Below are positions 42,118 to 51,696 of a DNA stretch of 64,000 nt, one piece after another. The stretch lies in NCBI GenBank assembly GCA_035315185.1, contig DATFYE010000002.1, positions 15,001-79,000 of the forward strand, written 5' to 3'. Position numbers and translations under genes: made by a program. The first letter of the stretch is position 1, and each line of letters opens with the position of its first letter. The DNA comes from JADGQN01 sp035315185. Its GTDB lineage: Bacteria > Desulfobacterota > Syntrophorhabdia > Syntrophorhabdales > WCHB1-27. The notes under the pieces are model-generated. The model was not told where the DNA came from. It did not search any database and saw only the letters and a program-made list of their open reading frames with translations.

Positions 42118-42345
42118 CTACTTCGTTGCCTTCACAGCCTTCATCAGGATCCAGCCGTCCATAGGTTTCTTGCTTGCAATATGGTAGCCGAGCGACTCAA
42201 GCACCTGGGTAACCTCTTCGCAGGTCTGTCCAGCCAGAACCTCTACGCTCAATTCCGGCTCACGGAGGATCCCAACGATCTTTTTTGTGTAGACGGCGGG
42301 GAAATGGCCGGTGAGCTCTCTCATCTTAAGCTCTATAGATTCCAT
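42118..42345 (-). CDS. Hypothetical protein (75 aa)
   Basis: A compact alpha/beta protein (ELKMRELTGHFPAVYTKKIV... LSVEVLAGQTCEEVTQVLES). No family is recognised. There is no signal or membrane segment. It diverges from the Gly-rich gene and lies 219 bp upstream of pcnB on the same strand. Confidence 0.5.
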   Translation of the reverse strand: MESIELKMRELTGHFPAVYTKKIVGILREPELSVEVLAGQTCEEVTQVLESLGYHIASKKPMDGWILMKAVKATK

Positions 42346-42437
42346 GATTTTATTTTAGACTATTTCGTGTATTGGATGCAAGTACCCTTTGACGTATCCG
42401 ATCCACAGGAGTACAATTTTAACAGGAGGAAAGTGCT

Positions 42438-43247
42438 ATGAAAAGGTTTCTCTTGATCATGGTGCTTTGTCTGGCGGTTACCGTTCCCTACGCCTATGGA
42501 CGCGGTGGACATGGTGGGGGCGGTCACGGAGGTGGAGGTGGACATTCCGGAGGATTTTCCGGAGGACATAGTGGTTTTTCCGGTGGGCATTTCGGTGGAT
42601 TCTCCGGACATGGATTCTCCAGTACTCGTGGATACTCCAGTGGATCGTTAACTGGCAGCCGAGGATTTAGCAGCGGAGGCTTTACTCAGCATGCATCATA
42701 CAGCGGTGTCAGGAGCTACAGTGGAGGTGGGTATAGGGGCAGTTACAGCGGCACGAGGAGCTACGGCGCCTATAGAGGAAGCTATAGTGGAGGATACCGT
42801 GGTGGCAGCTACGGCGCCTATCACGGCGGCTACGTTGTGGGACACTATTACGGCGGGCACTACTACCCAGGAGGATATTATGGAGGTTATCCCAGGTATT
42901 ACTACAGAGGATGGGCTCCGTATGGCGCAGCATTCGGGTTTTTCTTTGGCGGGGTAGTTATCGGAGGTCTCTATAGTCCATTCTGGTGGCCTTATTACTA
43001 CGTGCCGGTCCCATCGGCTTATTATGATCCATACTATTCTTTTCCGTATCCCGCACCCCCTTATGTGATTGAGGTTCCACCGCCGGAGGCTACAACCCAG
43101 TACCAACAAAATCCGACGACAGCGCCTCCAAATCAGTGCTATGCACCAAAGACCGATGCGAGCGGAAATATAATCAAGGAAAATGGGAATATGGTTCCTG
43201 ACTTTTCGAAGCCCGTACCGTGCCCTCCACAGCAAGGAGGGGGATAG
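42438..43247 (+). CDS. Exported Gly/Ser/Tyr-rich low-complexity protein
   Basis: 269 residues. GGAGG precedes ATG 42438. Signal peptide (~1-21), a Gly/His/Ser-rich region (GGHGGGGHGGGGGHSGGFSG and many FSGGH/SYSG repeats), a Tyr/Gly-rich region, a hydrophobic segment (YGAAFGFFFGGVVIGGLYSPFW, ~170-190), and a Pro/Tyr-rich C-terminus. The composition recalls aggregation-prone or surface-coat proteins. The function is unknown. Confidence 0.75.
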   Translation: MKRFLLIMVLCLAVTVPYAYGRGGHGGGGHGGGGGHSGGFSGGHSGFSGGHFGGFSGHGFSSTRGYSSGSLTGSRGFSSGGFTQHASYSGVRSYSGGGYRGSYSGTRSYGAYRGSYSGGYRGGSYGAYHGGYVVGHYYGGHYYPGGYYGGYPRYYYRGWAPYGAAFGFFFGGVVIGGLYSPFWWPYYYVPVPSAYYDPYYSFPYPAPPYVIEVPPPEATTQYQQNPTTAPPNQCYAPKTDASGNIIKENGNMVPDFSKPVPCPPQQGGG

Positions 43248-43265
43248 TAAGAATTTCGTGGCCAT

Positions 43266-45188
43266 TCAAATAGATGGAGAAGCGGGACCGCCGAACAACG
43301 TTATGGTCTTTCTGACCAGGGAGGACAGCGAGGGGTCGCGTGCTCCCATGACAAGAACACAATCGCCGGGCCTCGCATCAGTTTTCAATTTGATCAGCAG
43401 CTCATCGCGGTCGCTCACCGCTTCTGCCCTGAATGACACAGAACCGAGTCCATTTATGAGGTCCGCCGAGGAGATATTCTTTTGGGCAGTGCCTCCGGCG
43501 TAATAGATCGGCAAGAGATAGAGCGAGTCGTTCTCACGGAAGATGGTTCGAAAGGTTGCGATATAGTCATCCTTCAGGAATCGGGTCGGCCCAAACCCGT
43601 GCGGTTGGTATACGGCAAGGATTCGCTCTGAAAGACCACGTGCTGCGGATACGACAGCCGCGATCTTAGCCGGATTATGCGCAAAATCGTCTATCACGTG
43701 CACGCTATCTACGGTATCCGTTACGGTGAAGCGCCGTGCTACACCCTCAAACGTTCGCACAGCTTCTGCGAGAGCCTGTTCATCGCACTCGAAATATTCG
43801 CAGACGCAGAGCGCGGCACGCAGGTTTTCCAGGTTATGGTTGCCCGGCAGCGGCAAATGGTATTCGGTGCCGTTACGCCAAAGCTTCACCGACGTCCGCA
43901 GGAGCTGTTCATGGTCCGGTCGCCACGCAGCCGAACTGTTCCGGCCAAAAGTTACCGTTGTCCGAATGGAAGCAAGAATCGGATCGTCCGCATTTGAAGC
44001 ACTCCATTGAGATTGTGCGACAAGGGTTGCAAAAAGGTCCCGTAACTCGTCAATGCTCTTGTGGTCCTTAGAAACATTGAGAAGAACCGCAACCTCCGGA
44101 GCATACTTGACAATCGTTCCGTCATGCTCGTCCGCCTCCACCACGAGGAGATCGGATGCGCCGCTGAAGGCGTTGCCGATCAGGCCCTGTTTTTCGAGCC
44201 TTACCAGGGGCGCACCACTGATGAGAGAGGGAGATTTCCGGCAAGCGGTCAGGAATTCGAATATCATTGCCGTGACGGTCGATTTACCGCTTGTGCCTGC
44301 GACCGCAACTGTCCTTTTCGAGGTGATGAGTGCGGCAAGCAGATCGGAGCGATGCACGATGGGTGTGCGCCGTATCCGCGCGAGAGCGATGTCAGGGTTC
44401 GATTCTTCTATTGCTGTTGAGACGCAGACGGCATCGGTATCAGCGCTGACACCTGAACCGTCCTGACGAACGATGATGCACCCGAGTCCCTCGAGGGATC
44501 GGCGCATGGAGGCGGTATCTTCACTGCCAAGCAAACGATCGGAACCGGAAGCAGTGATTCCCTCAAAGCGCACGTACTGCGCGAGGGCACTCATCCCGGT
44601 GCCGAAAATACCGGCAAAATGAACGCTTCGGCACGCAGTGTCGCCAATAAGTACGGGTGGAGGATCGATGTAGACCAGGTTACCTTCGCTCACCAGTTCG
44701 AACAGGCGGATGACGTCCTGATTCCGTAAACAGAGGCATCCGTGGGATAGGGGCGTGCCTATGAGATCCTCCCTGTTGGTGCCGTGGATATAGATGCAGC
44801 GCTCATAGGAATCGACGGTTCCGCCTTTATTGATCCCGTCCTCCAGACCTTCCAGTCGCAGAATACGCGTCAGTATCAGATTCTCATCACGCGAACGCTG
44901 ATCCCAGTCGATACCCGTATCCCTGCGTTCTTTGAAAATGCGGCCCGCAGGTGCGCCCGACCCGATTTTATCCTTGATTCGATGGAGACCGAGGGGTGTT
45001 TTGAATGAGTTCTTTCGAATACCGGTACCGAAACGGGAAGTGGAGCAATCGAACCGCTCGATAATGGTTTGGCGACGGTAGAGGAAGAGCGTTTGTGTTT
45101 CGATCGACTCGACGAGAAAAAGCTCTTCAGGGTCATTCAGGAATTTATGAAGTTTTTGGTAAATACGACGTAACCGGGTCTTCTCCAT
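43266..45188 (-). CDS. Fusion of L,D-transpeptidase (YkuD) and Mur ligase (MurC/Mpl-like)
   Basis: One 640-residue frame. Residues ~22-175 are a YkuD-type domain: substrate His in IHGTN (H135) and SHGC with H149 and nucleophile C151, but the conserved Arg two places after Cys is C153. Residues ~186-640 are a Mur ligase: VHFAGIFGTGMSALAQY, GTSGKST (298-304), EADEHDG, DDFAHNPAKI. The ligase end fits MurC/Mpl, which joins alanine or tripeptide to UDP-MurNAc. Standard enzymes of either type are separate proteins, and transpeptidases are normally exported; no signal peptide is seen here. The gene follows a DUF4136-like lipoprotein gene by 14 bp. Confidence 0.82.
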   Translation of the reverse strand: MEKTRLRRIYQKLHKFLNDPEELFLVESIETQTLFLYRRQTIIERFDCSTSRFGTGIRKNSFKTPLGLHRIKDKIGSGAPAGRIFKERRDTGIDWDQRSRDENLILTRILRLEGLEDGINKGGTVDSYERCIYIHGTNREDLIGTPLSHGCLCLRNQDVIRLFELVSEGNLVYIDPPPVLIGDTACRSVHFAGIFGTGMSALAQYVRFEGITASGSDRLLGSEDTASMRRSLEGLGCIIVRQDGSGVSADTDAVCVSTAIEESNPDIALARIRRTPIVHRSDLLAALITSKRTVAVAGTSGKSTVTAMIFEFLTACRKSPSLISGAPLVRLEKQGLIGNAFSGASDLLVVEADEHDGTIVKYAPEVAVLLNVSKDHKSIDELRDLFATLVAQSQWSASNADDPILASIRTTVTFGRNSSAAWRPDHEQLLRTSVKLWRNGTEYHLPLPGNHNLENLRAALCVCEYFECDEQALAEAVRTFEGVARRFTVTDTVDSVHVIDDFAHNPAKIAAVVSAARGLSERILAVYQPHGFGPTRFLKDDYIATFRTIFRENDSLYLLPIYYAGGTAQKNISSADLINGLGSVSFRAEAVSDRDELLIKLKTDARPGDCVLVMGARDPSLSSLVRKTITLFGGPASPSI

Positions 45189-45202
45189 CCACTCATCAAA
45201 GC

Positions 45203-45673
45203 CTATTTCGGCGGGAAATTCGCAAGAATACCCTGCACAGCCTGCTTCAGGTCGCCAGAGGCAGCATCGGTGTGAATGGTCCCGGATGCGGTTCCCCGCC
45301 AGACCAACTCCTTCTGGTCTGGTTTGTAGATATTCAGGGTCAGCATCCGAAGCTCATAACCATACTGATAGTAACCTATGTCGGATTCGTAATTTATAGC
45401 AATCAACAGATCGGGCTTCTCGGGCACCCAAGTGAACCCTTTCTGGCCGAGAAATTGATCCGCAAGAACCCGAACATTTGTTTCAAGCAGGGGGTCCTGT
45501 ACTCCGTAGATTACCGATGACGGGGCCCACATATAACTCTTCAACCCCGAGAAGCCCGTCCTGGTGTCATAGGAGTATTTGATAGTTGTGCAGCCCCCCA
45601 GAATAAGAACCGATAGCAGGACTGTCACTCCCAGTACTAAACTTCTTTTTCCTTTGCATACGGTCATCATCAT
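45203..45673 (-). CDS. DUF4136-type lipoprotein
   Basis: 156 residues. The signal peptide ends in lipobox LGGC. The body starts TTIKYSYDTRTGFSGLKSYMW and ends with a regular helix (DLKQAVQGILANFPPK), the pattern of the DUF4136 family found as outer-membrane lipoproteins. Its role is unknown. It is probably co-transcribed with the transpeptidase-ligase gene 14 bp downstream. Confidence 0.8.
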   Translation of the reverse strand: MMMTVCKGKRSLVLGVTVLLSVLILGGCTTIKYSYDTRTGFSGLKSYMWAPSSVIYGVQDPLLETNVRVLADQFLGQKGFTWVPEKPDLLIAINYESDIGYYQYGYELRMLTLNIYKPDQKELVWRGTASGTIHTDAASGDLKQAVQGILANFPPK

Positions 45674-46024
45674 GCCCCCTTGGTGAAGATGATATGACGT
45701 AAGACATTTTTTCTATTGTATAGCACCGTTTGCTCGGCGTCAAGGATTGTATACTAATGTTGCATCGGCCCTGGTGCCCGGGAGTAATTCCAGAAGCCGG
45801 GGCTTATTAACAAATTCGTAGCCACAGGCGTGAAAACAAACGCTTGACTAAGTTTGGAGGTGGTGTAGAATTGTATATGAGCGTATGCAATTTACTCAGG
45901 GGTGCAGGAGAAGGTTACGGCCGGGTTGTGGAAGCGACAGGCAATGAGAATGGCCCCGACGGTGCTGCGTCAACAGACAACATGAGTGTGGGGAGCAGAC
46001 CGATACTGAATGGAGGTGCCTGAT
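45674..46024. other. Intergenic region with promoter for the hypothetical gene
   Basis: Divergent spacing between the lipoprotein (minus) and the hypothetical gene (plus). Contains the promoter at 45844-45871 and a GCCCGG/CCGGGGC imperfect stem near 45775-45805. No gene is seen. Confidence 0.5.
45844..45871 (+). promoter_or_regulatory. Sigma70-type promoter
   Basis: TTGACT (45844-45849), 16-bp spacer, TAGAAT (45866-45871), facing the gene at 46025; the leader would be ~145 nt. Confidence 0.45.
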
Positions 46025-46426
46025 ATGAATCCAGCCTTAGAGGCACGGAAAAGGCCGCTTGCGGACAAGAATCCAGCCTTAGAGGCACGCAAGAAACAGC
46101 TTGCAGAGAAATACATTCATGATCCCCAGCAGAGAGAGATCTTCCTTACAAAGGCAACACACTACAAAATGTGGGCGAACTACATTGCGGGACTCATCCT
46201 CACGAACGAGCACTACCAGGAGTTCCATACAAGCGACATGCGGCGGGTATTGAAGCGGTTGCTTGGAGATCTTTACGATGGCCCCGGAGCACGAGCGTCT
46301 GCATTATCGACACAGGATATGGCCGACACATCACACGCGCATTATGGATATCCTTGTCTTCAAAAGGTCGACGGAGGAAAAGGTTATTACAGGTTTATTG
46401 GATTTCCCAAAGAGCGGCAACCATAA
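46025..46426 (+). CDS. Hypothetical protein with duplicated N-terminal 14-mer
   Basis: 133 residues. GGAGGTGCCTGAT precedes ATG 46025. The N-terminus repeats NPALEARKRPLADK and NPALEARKKQLAEK, from a 42-bp tandem duplication (46028-46069 and 46070-46111). The rest is mostly helical (YIHDPQQREIFLTKATHYKM...). No family is recognised. Its TAA stop overlaps the ATG of a small exported protein (TAATG). Confidence 0.6.
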   Translation: MNPALEARKRPLADKNPALEARKKQLAEKYIHDPQQREIFLTKATHYKMWANYIAGLILTNEHYQEFHTSDMRRVLKRLLGDLYDGPGARASALSTQDMADTSHAHYGYPCLQKVDGGKGYYRFIGFPKERQP

Positions 46427-46596
46427 TGATCACGAAAGCAGCCGCCGCGTCCTTCTTCATATTTTCCTATTTTGTCTCATCATTTTTTTGCTGCACGTCC
46501 TTGCATGACTCGCAGGATCGCTTTGGATACCCGAGAGAAACAAATGTATACTCGGCAAGGCAGTCCGGAACCCTAAAACCCGGGGAACTCCTCTAA
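46426..46596 (+). CDS. Small exported or lipoprotein-like peptide (56 aa)
   Basis: Starts at an ATG overlapping the preceding stop. The first ~25 residues (MITKAAAASFFIFSYFVSSF) are a signal-like hydrophobic segment followed by FFCC, a possible weak lipobox, then a polar tail. Translational coupling and composition suggest a real gene; there is no homology call. Confidence 0.4.
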   Translation: MITKAAAASFFIFSYFVSSFFCCTSLHDSQDRFGYPRETNVYSARQSGTLKPGELL

Positions 46597-46768
46597 GCTT
46601 TCGTTATGGTCCACCGTTTTTCTTGCGCCCTATCGTGCGGCCCAAAATGAAAGGTGAACCGCCCGTTTCCTCGCGGCGCTACAGCCGAGGAGATATCGGG
46701 AAACGCGATTATGGTATACTTCAACACCGCATCGAATACAGGCTGCATAGAAAGGAACTGCAATAACG

Positions 46769-48454
46769 ATGGCCAATGAACCGAACAAGGTGATTTACTC
46801 CATGGTGGGGGTAAGCAAGTATTACGACAAGCAGCCGGTTTTGAAAGATATCTATCTCTCTTATTTTTACGGAGCAAAGATCGGTGTTCTCGGCCTGAAC
46901 GGCTCAGGGAAAAGCTCGCTTCTCCGTATTCTTGCAGGAGTCGACACAGAGTTCATTGGCAAGACGGTTCTCTCTCCCGGTTTCACCGTGGGATTCCTTG
47001 AACAGGAGCCGAAGCTCGATGATGGGAAAACAGTCCGGGAGATTGTGGAAGAGGGCGTTCATGAAATCGCAGCTGCCCTCAAGGAATACAATCTCATCAG
47101 TGAGAGATTTGCCGAACCGATGCCGGAAGCGGAGATGAACAAGCTCATCGAACGACAGGGCGAAGTACAGGAGAAGTTGGACGCTCTGAATGCGTGGGAT
47201 CTGGATTCACGCCTCGAGATGGCGATGGATGCCCTGCGCTGCCCTCCGGGAGAGACTCCGGTCAATGTGCTGTCCGGAGGGGAACGACGCCGTGTGGCGC
47301 TCTGCCGGCTGCTCCTCAAGAAGCCCGATATCCTGCTTCTCGATGAGCCGACCAATCACCTCGATGCAGAGACCGTAGCCTGGCTGGAGCACCACTTGCA
47401 GAGTTATCCGGGCACGGTTATTGCCGTAACGCATGACCGCTATTTCCTCGACAATGTTGCCGGTTGGATTCTGGAACTGGACAGAGGATACGGGATTCCC
47501 TGGAAGGGAAATTATTCCTCTTGGCTGGAGCAGAAGAAAAACCGTCTGCAACAGGAAGAGAAATCGGAGAGCGAGCGGCAGAAGACGCTGCAGCGCGAGC
47601 TTGAGTGGATACGGATGTCTCCCAAAGGACGCCACGCAAAAGCGAAAGCCCGTATCACTTCTTATGAGGCGCTCCTCAGTCGCGATGTGGAAAAAAGTTC
47701 GAAAGAGCTGCAGATCTATATTCCGCCGGGACCCCGCTTGGGCAATGTCGTCATCGAGGCCGATAACGTGAGCAAAGGTTACGGCGACAATATTCTCATG
47801 GGAGGAATGAGCTTTTCCCTGCCTCCCGGCGGAATCATCGGAGTCATAGGACCGAACGGCGCAGGAAAGACCACACTGTTCCGGATGATCACCGGTCAGG
47901 AAAAGCCTGATGCAGGCACGTTCAAAATAGGAGAAACCGTAAAGCTGGCGTACGTTGATCAGAGCCGCGACGTCCTCGATCCGAACAAGACTATATGGGA
48001 GGTTATTTCGGGTGGGGACGACACCATTCAGCTCGGCAAGCGGCAGGTGAATTCGCGCGCCTACGTTGCCCGCTTCAATTTCTCCGGGACCGACCAACAG
48101 AAGAAAGTGACGATGATATCCGGAGGGGAAAGAAACCGCGTGCACCTAGCCCGCATGCTCAAGGAAGAGGCCAATGTCCTTCTTCTTGACGAGCCCACTA
48201 ATGACCTAGACGTAAACACCATGCGCGCCCTGGAAGAGGCATTGGAGAATTTTGCCGGCTGTGCCGTGGTCATCTCCCACGACCGATGGTTCCTCGACCG
48301 CATCGCGACCCACATGCTTGCCTTCGAGGGTGAGAGCAACGTGGTCTGGTTCGACGGAAATTATTCTGAGTATGAAGCGGACAGAAGGGCCCGTGTCGGC
48401 CCCGCCGCAGACCAGCCCCACCGCATCAAATACAGACACTTGACCAGAGAGTAA
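46769..48454 (+). CDS. ettA: Energy-dependent translational throttle protein EttA (ABC-F)
   Basis: 561 residues with two ABC ATPase domains: GLNGSGKSS/LSGGERRR/LLLDEPTNHLD and GPNGAGKTT/ISGGERNR/LLLDEPTNDLD. The arm insert and linker (KGRHAKAKARITSYEALLS) match EttA, which binds the ribosomal E site and gates the first elongation step according to ATP/ADP ratio. It has no membrane part. ATG 46769 gives the canonical N-terminus. Confidence 0.93.
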   Translation: MANEPNKVIYSMVGVSKYYDKQPVLKDIYLSYFYGAKIGVLGLNGSGKSSLLRILAGVDTEFIGKTVLSPGFTVGFLEQEPKLDDGKTVREIVEEGVHEIAAALKEYNLISERFAEPMPEAEMNKLIERQGEVQEKLDALNAWDLDSRLEMAMDALRCPPGETPVNVLSGGERRRVALCRLLLKKPDILLLDEPTNHLDAETVAWLEHHLQSYPGTVIAVTHDRYFLDNVAGWILELDRGYGIPWKGNYSSWLEQKKNRLQQEEKSESERQKTLQRELEWIRMSPKGRHAKAKARITSYEALLSRDVEKSSKELQIYIPPGPRLGNVVIEADNVSKGYGDNILMGGMSFSLPPGGIIGVIGPNGAGKTTLFRMITGQEKPDAGTFKIGETVKLAYVDQSRDVLDPNKTIWEVISGGDDTIQLGKRQVNSRAYVARFNFSGTDQQKKVTMISGGERNRVHLARMLKEEANVLLLDEPTNDLDVNTMRALEEALENFAGCAVVISHDRWFLDRIATHMLAFEGESNVVWFDGNYSEYEADRRARVGPAADQPHRIKYRHLTRE

Positions 48455-48975
48455 ACAACTGCAATCCGTATGGAAGAGTTTTTCTACTCTAAAAGTGTCA
48501 CAGTTTTCGGCGCGTCCGACAAGCCTGTACGAATATCGGTCGCTTTAGTAAACGAGAGTGCATCTTTACACGCCTTGCACTAACCCTCCGCGCATAACGG
48601 CCCTTTACCTCTCCATAACCCGGCAAAGGTCCGAAAGGCATAATGACATGGCTTGCTACCCGTGCCTTGTTTTTCGATCATGGTACTACATGAAACATTA
48701 TGATATACCTGGACACATAAACAGGGCCATACATTCCGCGACTTTCCCGGTATATCCTATCTTCAACCCACGGTGACGTTAAGGTGCAGGCGAATTAGTT
48801 GATCACCACAAGGACGTTTCGGTGAAAATTCCTTGAAATTAATTTATTATCTATTACAGTAAGTTGCAATGTATTCATGAGAAATTGTGTGAGATACAGC
48901 GCGCGTAAGAGCCCGATTGTCTGAGTGTTTCATGTTGTTTCAGAAAAATTCATTACGAGTGATGTGCGAGTATTT
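48455..48975. other. 521-bp intergenic region, nothing recognised
   Basis: No gene, strong promoter or repeat family could be assigned. There is an 8-bp inverted pair GATATACC/GGTATATC (about 48701 and 48749) of unclear meaning, and the right half is AT-rich. Confidence 0.4.
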
Positions 48976-49644
48976 TTATATGGCTCCGAATACTTCTAAA
49001 CCCCTGACCGTTCCTCCACCAAACCGAGCCAGGGTTTCCGCAGCAATGGTCAAGCCCTCCTTGAGATAGATTTCGTCGATACCGGGAACAGCATAGGAAT
49101 AGAAGAGAACATTGCGCGTATCATCCTTGACTCTTGTTTTTTCATCAGCTCCCTGGCAGAGGACGCAGATGATCTCCTTTTCGTCCCGGAGCACGATCTC
49201 TTTTTCTTTTACTATGAACCGGCGACCTCCCATTCCAACAGCCGTCTCTCCTCCGCGGGCCACATCGAGCATCAGCATGCCTTCGATCCGGTCATAGTCG
49301 GTGACAGCCACAAGGATCCCGGCACTCATCTCGGCCATGAAGTGGGCATCCACCATGAGGTTGTATCTCGGAAATCCGCTGTTGATGGTTCTACGAAGAT
49401 GCTGGGGCAGAGGACACTCGAATCCGAAGCTCTGGAAAAACAGATCGTACATATCGATGCGCTGAGAGATCTGAGCAAGGGTCTCGCGCTTTCTCATTTG
49501 CCGCAGAAGCCTTCGCTTGTATTGGTCAAACCCAGCGCTGTCGGTTAAGGGCATGCACCCTGAAATGAGGGTCAACCCGAACCCCACTCCCGGGTACTCT
49601 GCTTCATAGGCCGACGAGATAGAAAAGTCTATCCATGTTGACAT
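48976..49644 (-). CDS. Stand-alone B3/B4 (PheRS editing-type) domain protein
   Basis: About 222 residues resembling the B3/B4 domain of the phenylalanyl-tRNA synthetase beta subunit, but without the synthetase. Characteristic stretches are VDAHFMAEMSAGILVAVTDY and ETAVGMGGRRFIVKEKEIVL, then TRNVLFYSYAVPGID. In PheRS this domain hydrolyses misacylated Tyr-tRNA-Phe; solo versions are presumed trans-editing or amino-acid-binding factors. ATG 49644 with TGGAG upstream is preferred to the longer frame beginning at 49704. Confidence 0.7.
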   Translation of the reverse strand: MSTWIDFSISSAYEAEYPGVGFGLTLISGCMPLTDSAGFDQYKRRLLRQMRKRETLAQISQRIDMYDLFFQSFGFECPLPQHLRRTINSGFPRYNLMVDAHFMAEMSAGILVAVTDYDRIEGMLMLDVARGGETAVGMGGRRFIVKEKEIVLRDEKEIICVLCQGADEKTRVKDDTRNVLFYSYAVPGIDEIYLKEGLTIAAETLARFGGGTVRGLEVFGAI

Positions 49645-49887
49645 ATTTCTATGCTCCACTGAAACACCAGGACCGACGTGGGCTTGAGACTGCTCTATAC
49701 ACAATATCTTTACGGAATTCTCTCCACAACATTGTAACTTTGTCTCTCCTTATTCTAGTGTCGCACATATTTCACGAAAGGAGAAGTCACTTTTTCACAA
49801 CCGATGCGGCCTCCCTTCTTCGCGGTGCTGTACTACCATCTGTGCTGAGAGATTCCTGGTGAAGAAAAAGCGCCGGCTCACAAACAT

Positions 49888-51624
49888 ATGGAAATAAAGA
49901 CCGAAAGAGCAGTATACATTAACATGTCAGAGATACTGGAAGGCTTGAACGAATCGCAGAAGCAAGCTGTCACAGCAATGGACCGGCGTCTGCTCGTTGT
50001 CGCAGGGCCGGGCACAGGCAAGACGCTCACCATTGTTCGCAGGATCGCCCATCTTCTGGAGCAGGGAGTTTCGCCGGATCAGATTGTTGCCGTGACCTTT
50101 ACCAATCGAGCGGCGCACGAGATGCGCACGAGGATAGACGCGTCTCTGCGGATGGAGACCAGCGGCATGTTCATCGGCACGTTCCATCTGCTCGGACTGA
50201 ATATCATCAGGGAGAGCCTGCAAGAGCCCATATCCGTGTGCGGCAGGGATCAACAGATCGATTTCCTGAAACCGATCGTGGGGAATGCTGCCAGGCGCGT
50301 CCGGGAGGCTGCTGAGAAGATATCGAGAGTCAAGAACTTCATGGGAAAGCCTGACAGCGAGATGACCGCTGTGTATGGGGCCTACCAGGCCGCACTGAAG
50401 CAGAAGGGAGCTTGCGATTTTGACGATTTGATCGTGATACCGGTTGAGCTGTTGCGGGCGGACAAGGTTGCGGGACGGTACGCGTGTGCGCCCAAGCATA
50501 TTATCGTCGATGAATATCAGGACATCAGCCCTGCGCAGTATCAGCTGCTGAAATGCTTGGCGCGCGAAGATAGTTCCCTTTGTGCTGTGGGAGACTCTGA
50601 TCAGGCAATTTATGCATTCAGAGGCGCCGACCTTCAGAACTTCCTCAATTTCCGCGAAGAATTTCCCGATGCAGCCATGGTTGTGCTCAAAGACAATTAT
50701 AGGTCCACAAAAATTATCGTCGATGCGGCACACGGCCTGATCAAGAAGAATCGCAGAAGGATAGAAAAGCAATTGACGACTTACCGGGAACAAGGTAGGG
50801 CGGTTAGAGTCGTGGCTGTGTCTGATGAGAATGCGGAAGCTCACGCAGTAGTCCAGGAGATCGAGGCACGCATGGGCGGCACGAGTCTGTACCGGTTGTC
50901 GAGCGGGAATACTTCGAGAGATTTCTCAGAGGCCACCTATTCCTTTGCGGACTTCGCGGTGTTGTTCAGGACAAATGCGCAAGCGAAGATCCTGCGTGAA
51001 GCCTTCGAAGAGTGGGGCATCCCGTGCCAGGTAGTGGGTGAAAGATATCCACTCAATAGAAGAGCGCTGGCCGAGCGCTTGCAGTCTCTGGTCGAAACGC
51101 TGTCTGCCGAGGTTGACCTTGGATCCATCGTGAGAGAGGCGTGGGAAGGGGCGGGCTCTCCTGAGGAGGGGCGTGCACTGCTGGAGAACCTTGCAGTCAC
51201 ATACAGCTACCTGCCGCCTCGTGATGCGGTCAGGGAGATCATCAATGAGATGAGCCTGCTGACGGCGGCGGACGCCTTCGATCCCAGGGCGGATGCTGTT
51301 GCACTTATGACCCTGCACATGGCAAAGGGATTGGAGTTCAAAGTTGTCTTTGTTGTTGGCTGCGAGGAGGGGCTGATACCCTTTACTTTGGCGAAGGACG
51401 GTGCAGACCTTGAAGAAGAGCGCAGGCTCTTTTACGTGGGTATGACGCGGGCGAAGGATGAGCTTCTCCTTGTCTACGCCAGGAAGAGGTATCTCTACGG
51501 CCAAAAGCTGTCAGGAAATCCCTCATCCTTTCTGGCCGAGATTCCGCAAGAGCTGACACAACTGGAAAGCGTGCAGGACAAGCCAAGAAAACAGAAGCGG
51601 GGGGAACAGACAAGGCTCTTCTGA
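49888..51624 (+). CDS. UvrD/Rep-family DNA helicase (short form)
   Basis: 578 residues, shorter than UvrD/PcrA (~720). Superfamily 1 motifs: Ia/Walker A AGPGTGKT, VTFTNRAAHEM, motif II VDEYQDI, motif III GDSDQAIYAFRGA, motif IV DNYRST, motif V TLHMAKGLEF and motif VI YVGMTRAKDEL. It is a 3'-5' helicase probably for DNA repair. The start may be ATG 49888 or ATG 49924 (MSEILEGLN), the latter giving the standard N-terminus. The second half is compact, with reduced 2B-type insert. The C-terminus ends EQTRLF. Confidence 0.88.
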   Translation: MEIKTERAVYINMSEILEGLNESQKQAVTAMDRRLLVVAGPGTGKTLTIVRRIAHLLEQGVSPDQIVAVTFTNRAAHEMRTRIDASLRMETSGMFIGTFHLLGLNIIRESLQEPISVCGRDQQIDFLKPIVGNAARRVREAAEKISRVKNFMGKPDSEMTAVYGAYQAALKQKGACDFDDLIVIPVELLRADKVAGRYACAPKHIIVDEYQDISPAQYQLLKCLAREDSSLCAVGDSDQAIYAFRGADLQNFLNFREEFPDAAMVVLKDNYRSTKIIVDAAHGLIKKNRRRIEKQLTTYREQGRAVRVVAVSDENAEAHAVVQEIEARMGGTSLYRLSSGNTSRDFSEATYSFADFAVLFRTNAQAKILREAFEEWGIPCQVVGERYPLNRRALAERLQSLVETLSAEVDLGSIVREAWEGAGSPEEGRALLENLAVTYSYLPPRDAVREIINEMSLLTAADAFDPRADAVALMTLHMAKGLEFKVVFVVGCEEGLIPFTLAKDGADLEEERRLFYVGMTRAKDELLLVYARKRYLYGQKLSGNPSSFLAEIPQELTQLESVQDKPRKQKRGEQTRLF

Positions 51625-51696
51625 TCCGACCCCTAGTCGTTATATTTGATTCGTGGATCGGCGCATGGACGGCCTGAAATGAAGACTGGTTTAAAA

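Noticed and set aside
46171..46424. Upstream part of the frame that contains the 56-residue exported peptide
   Set aside because: It overlaps the hypothetical gene at 46025 in another frame; the TAATG overlap at 46424-46428 supports a start at 46426.
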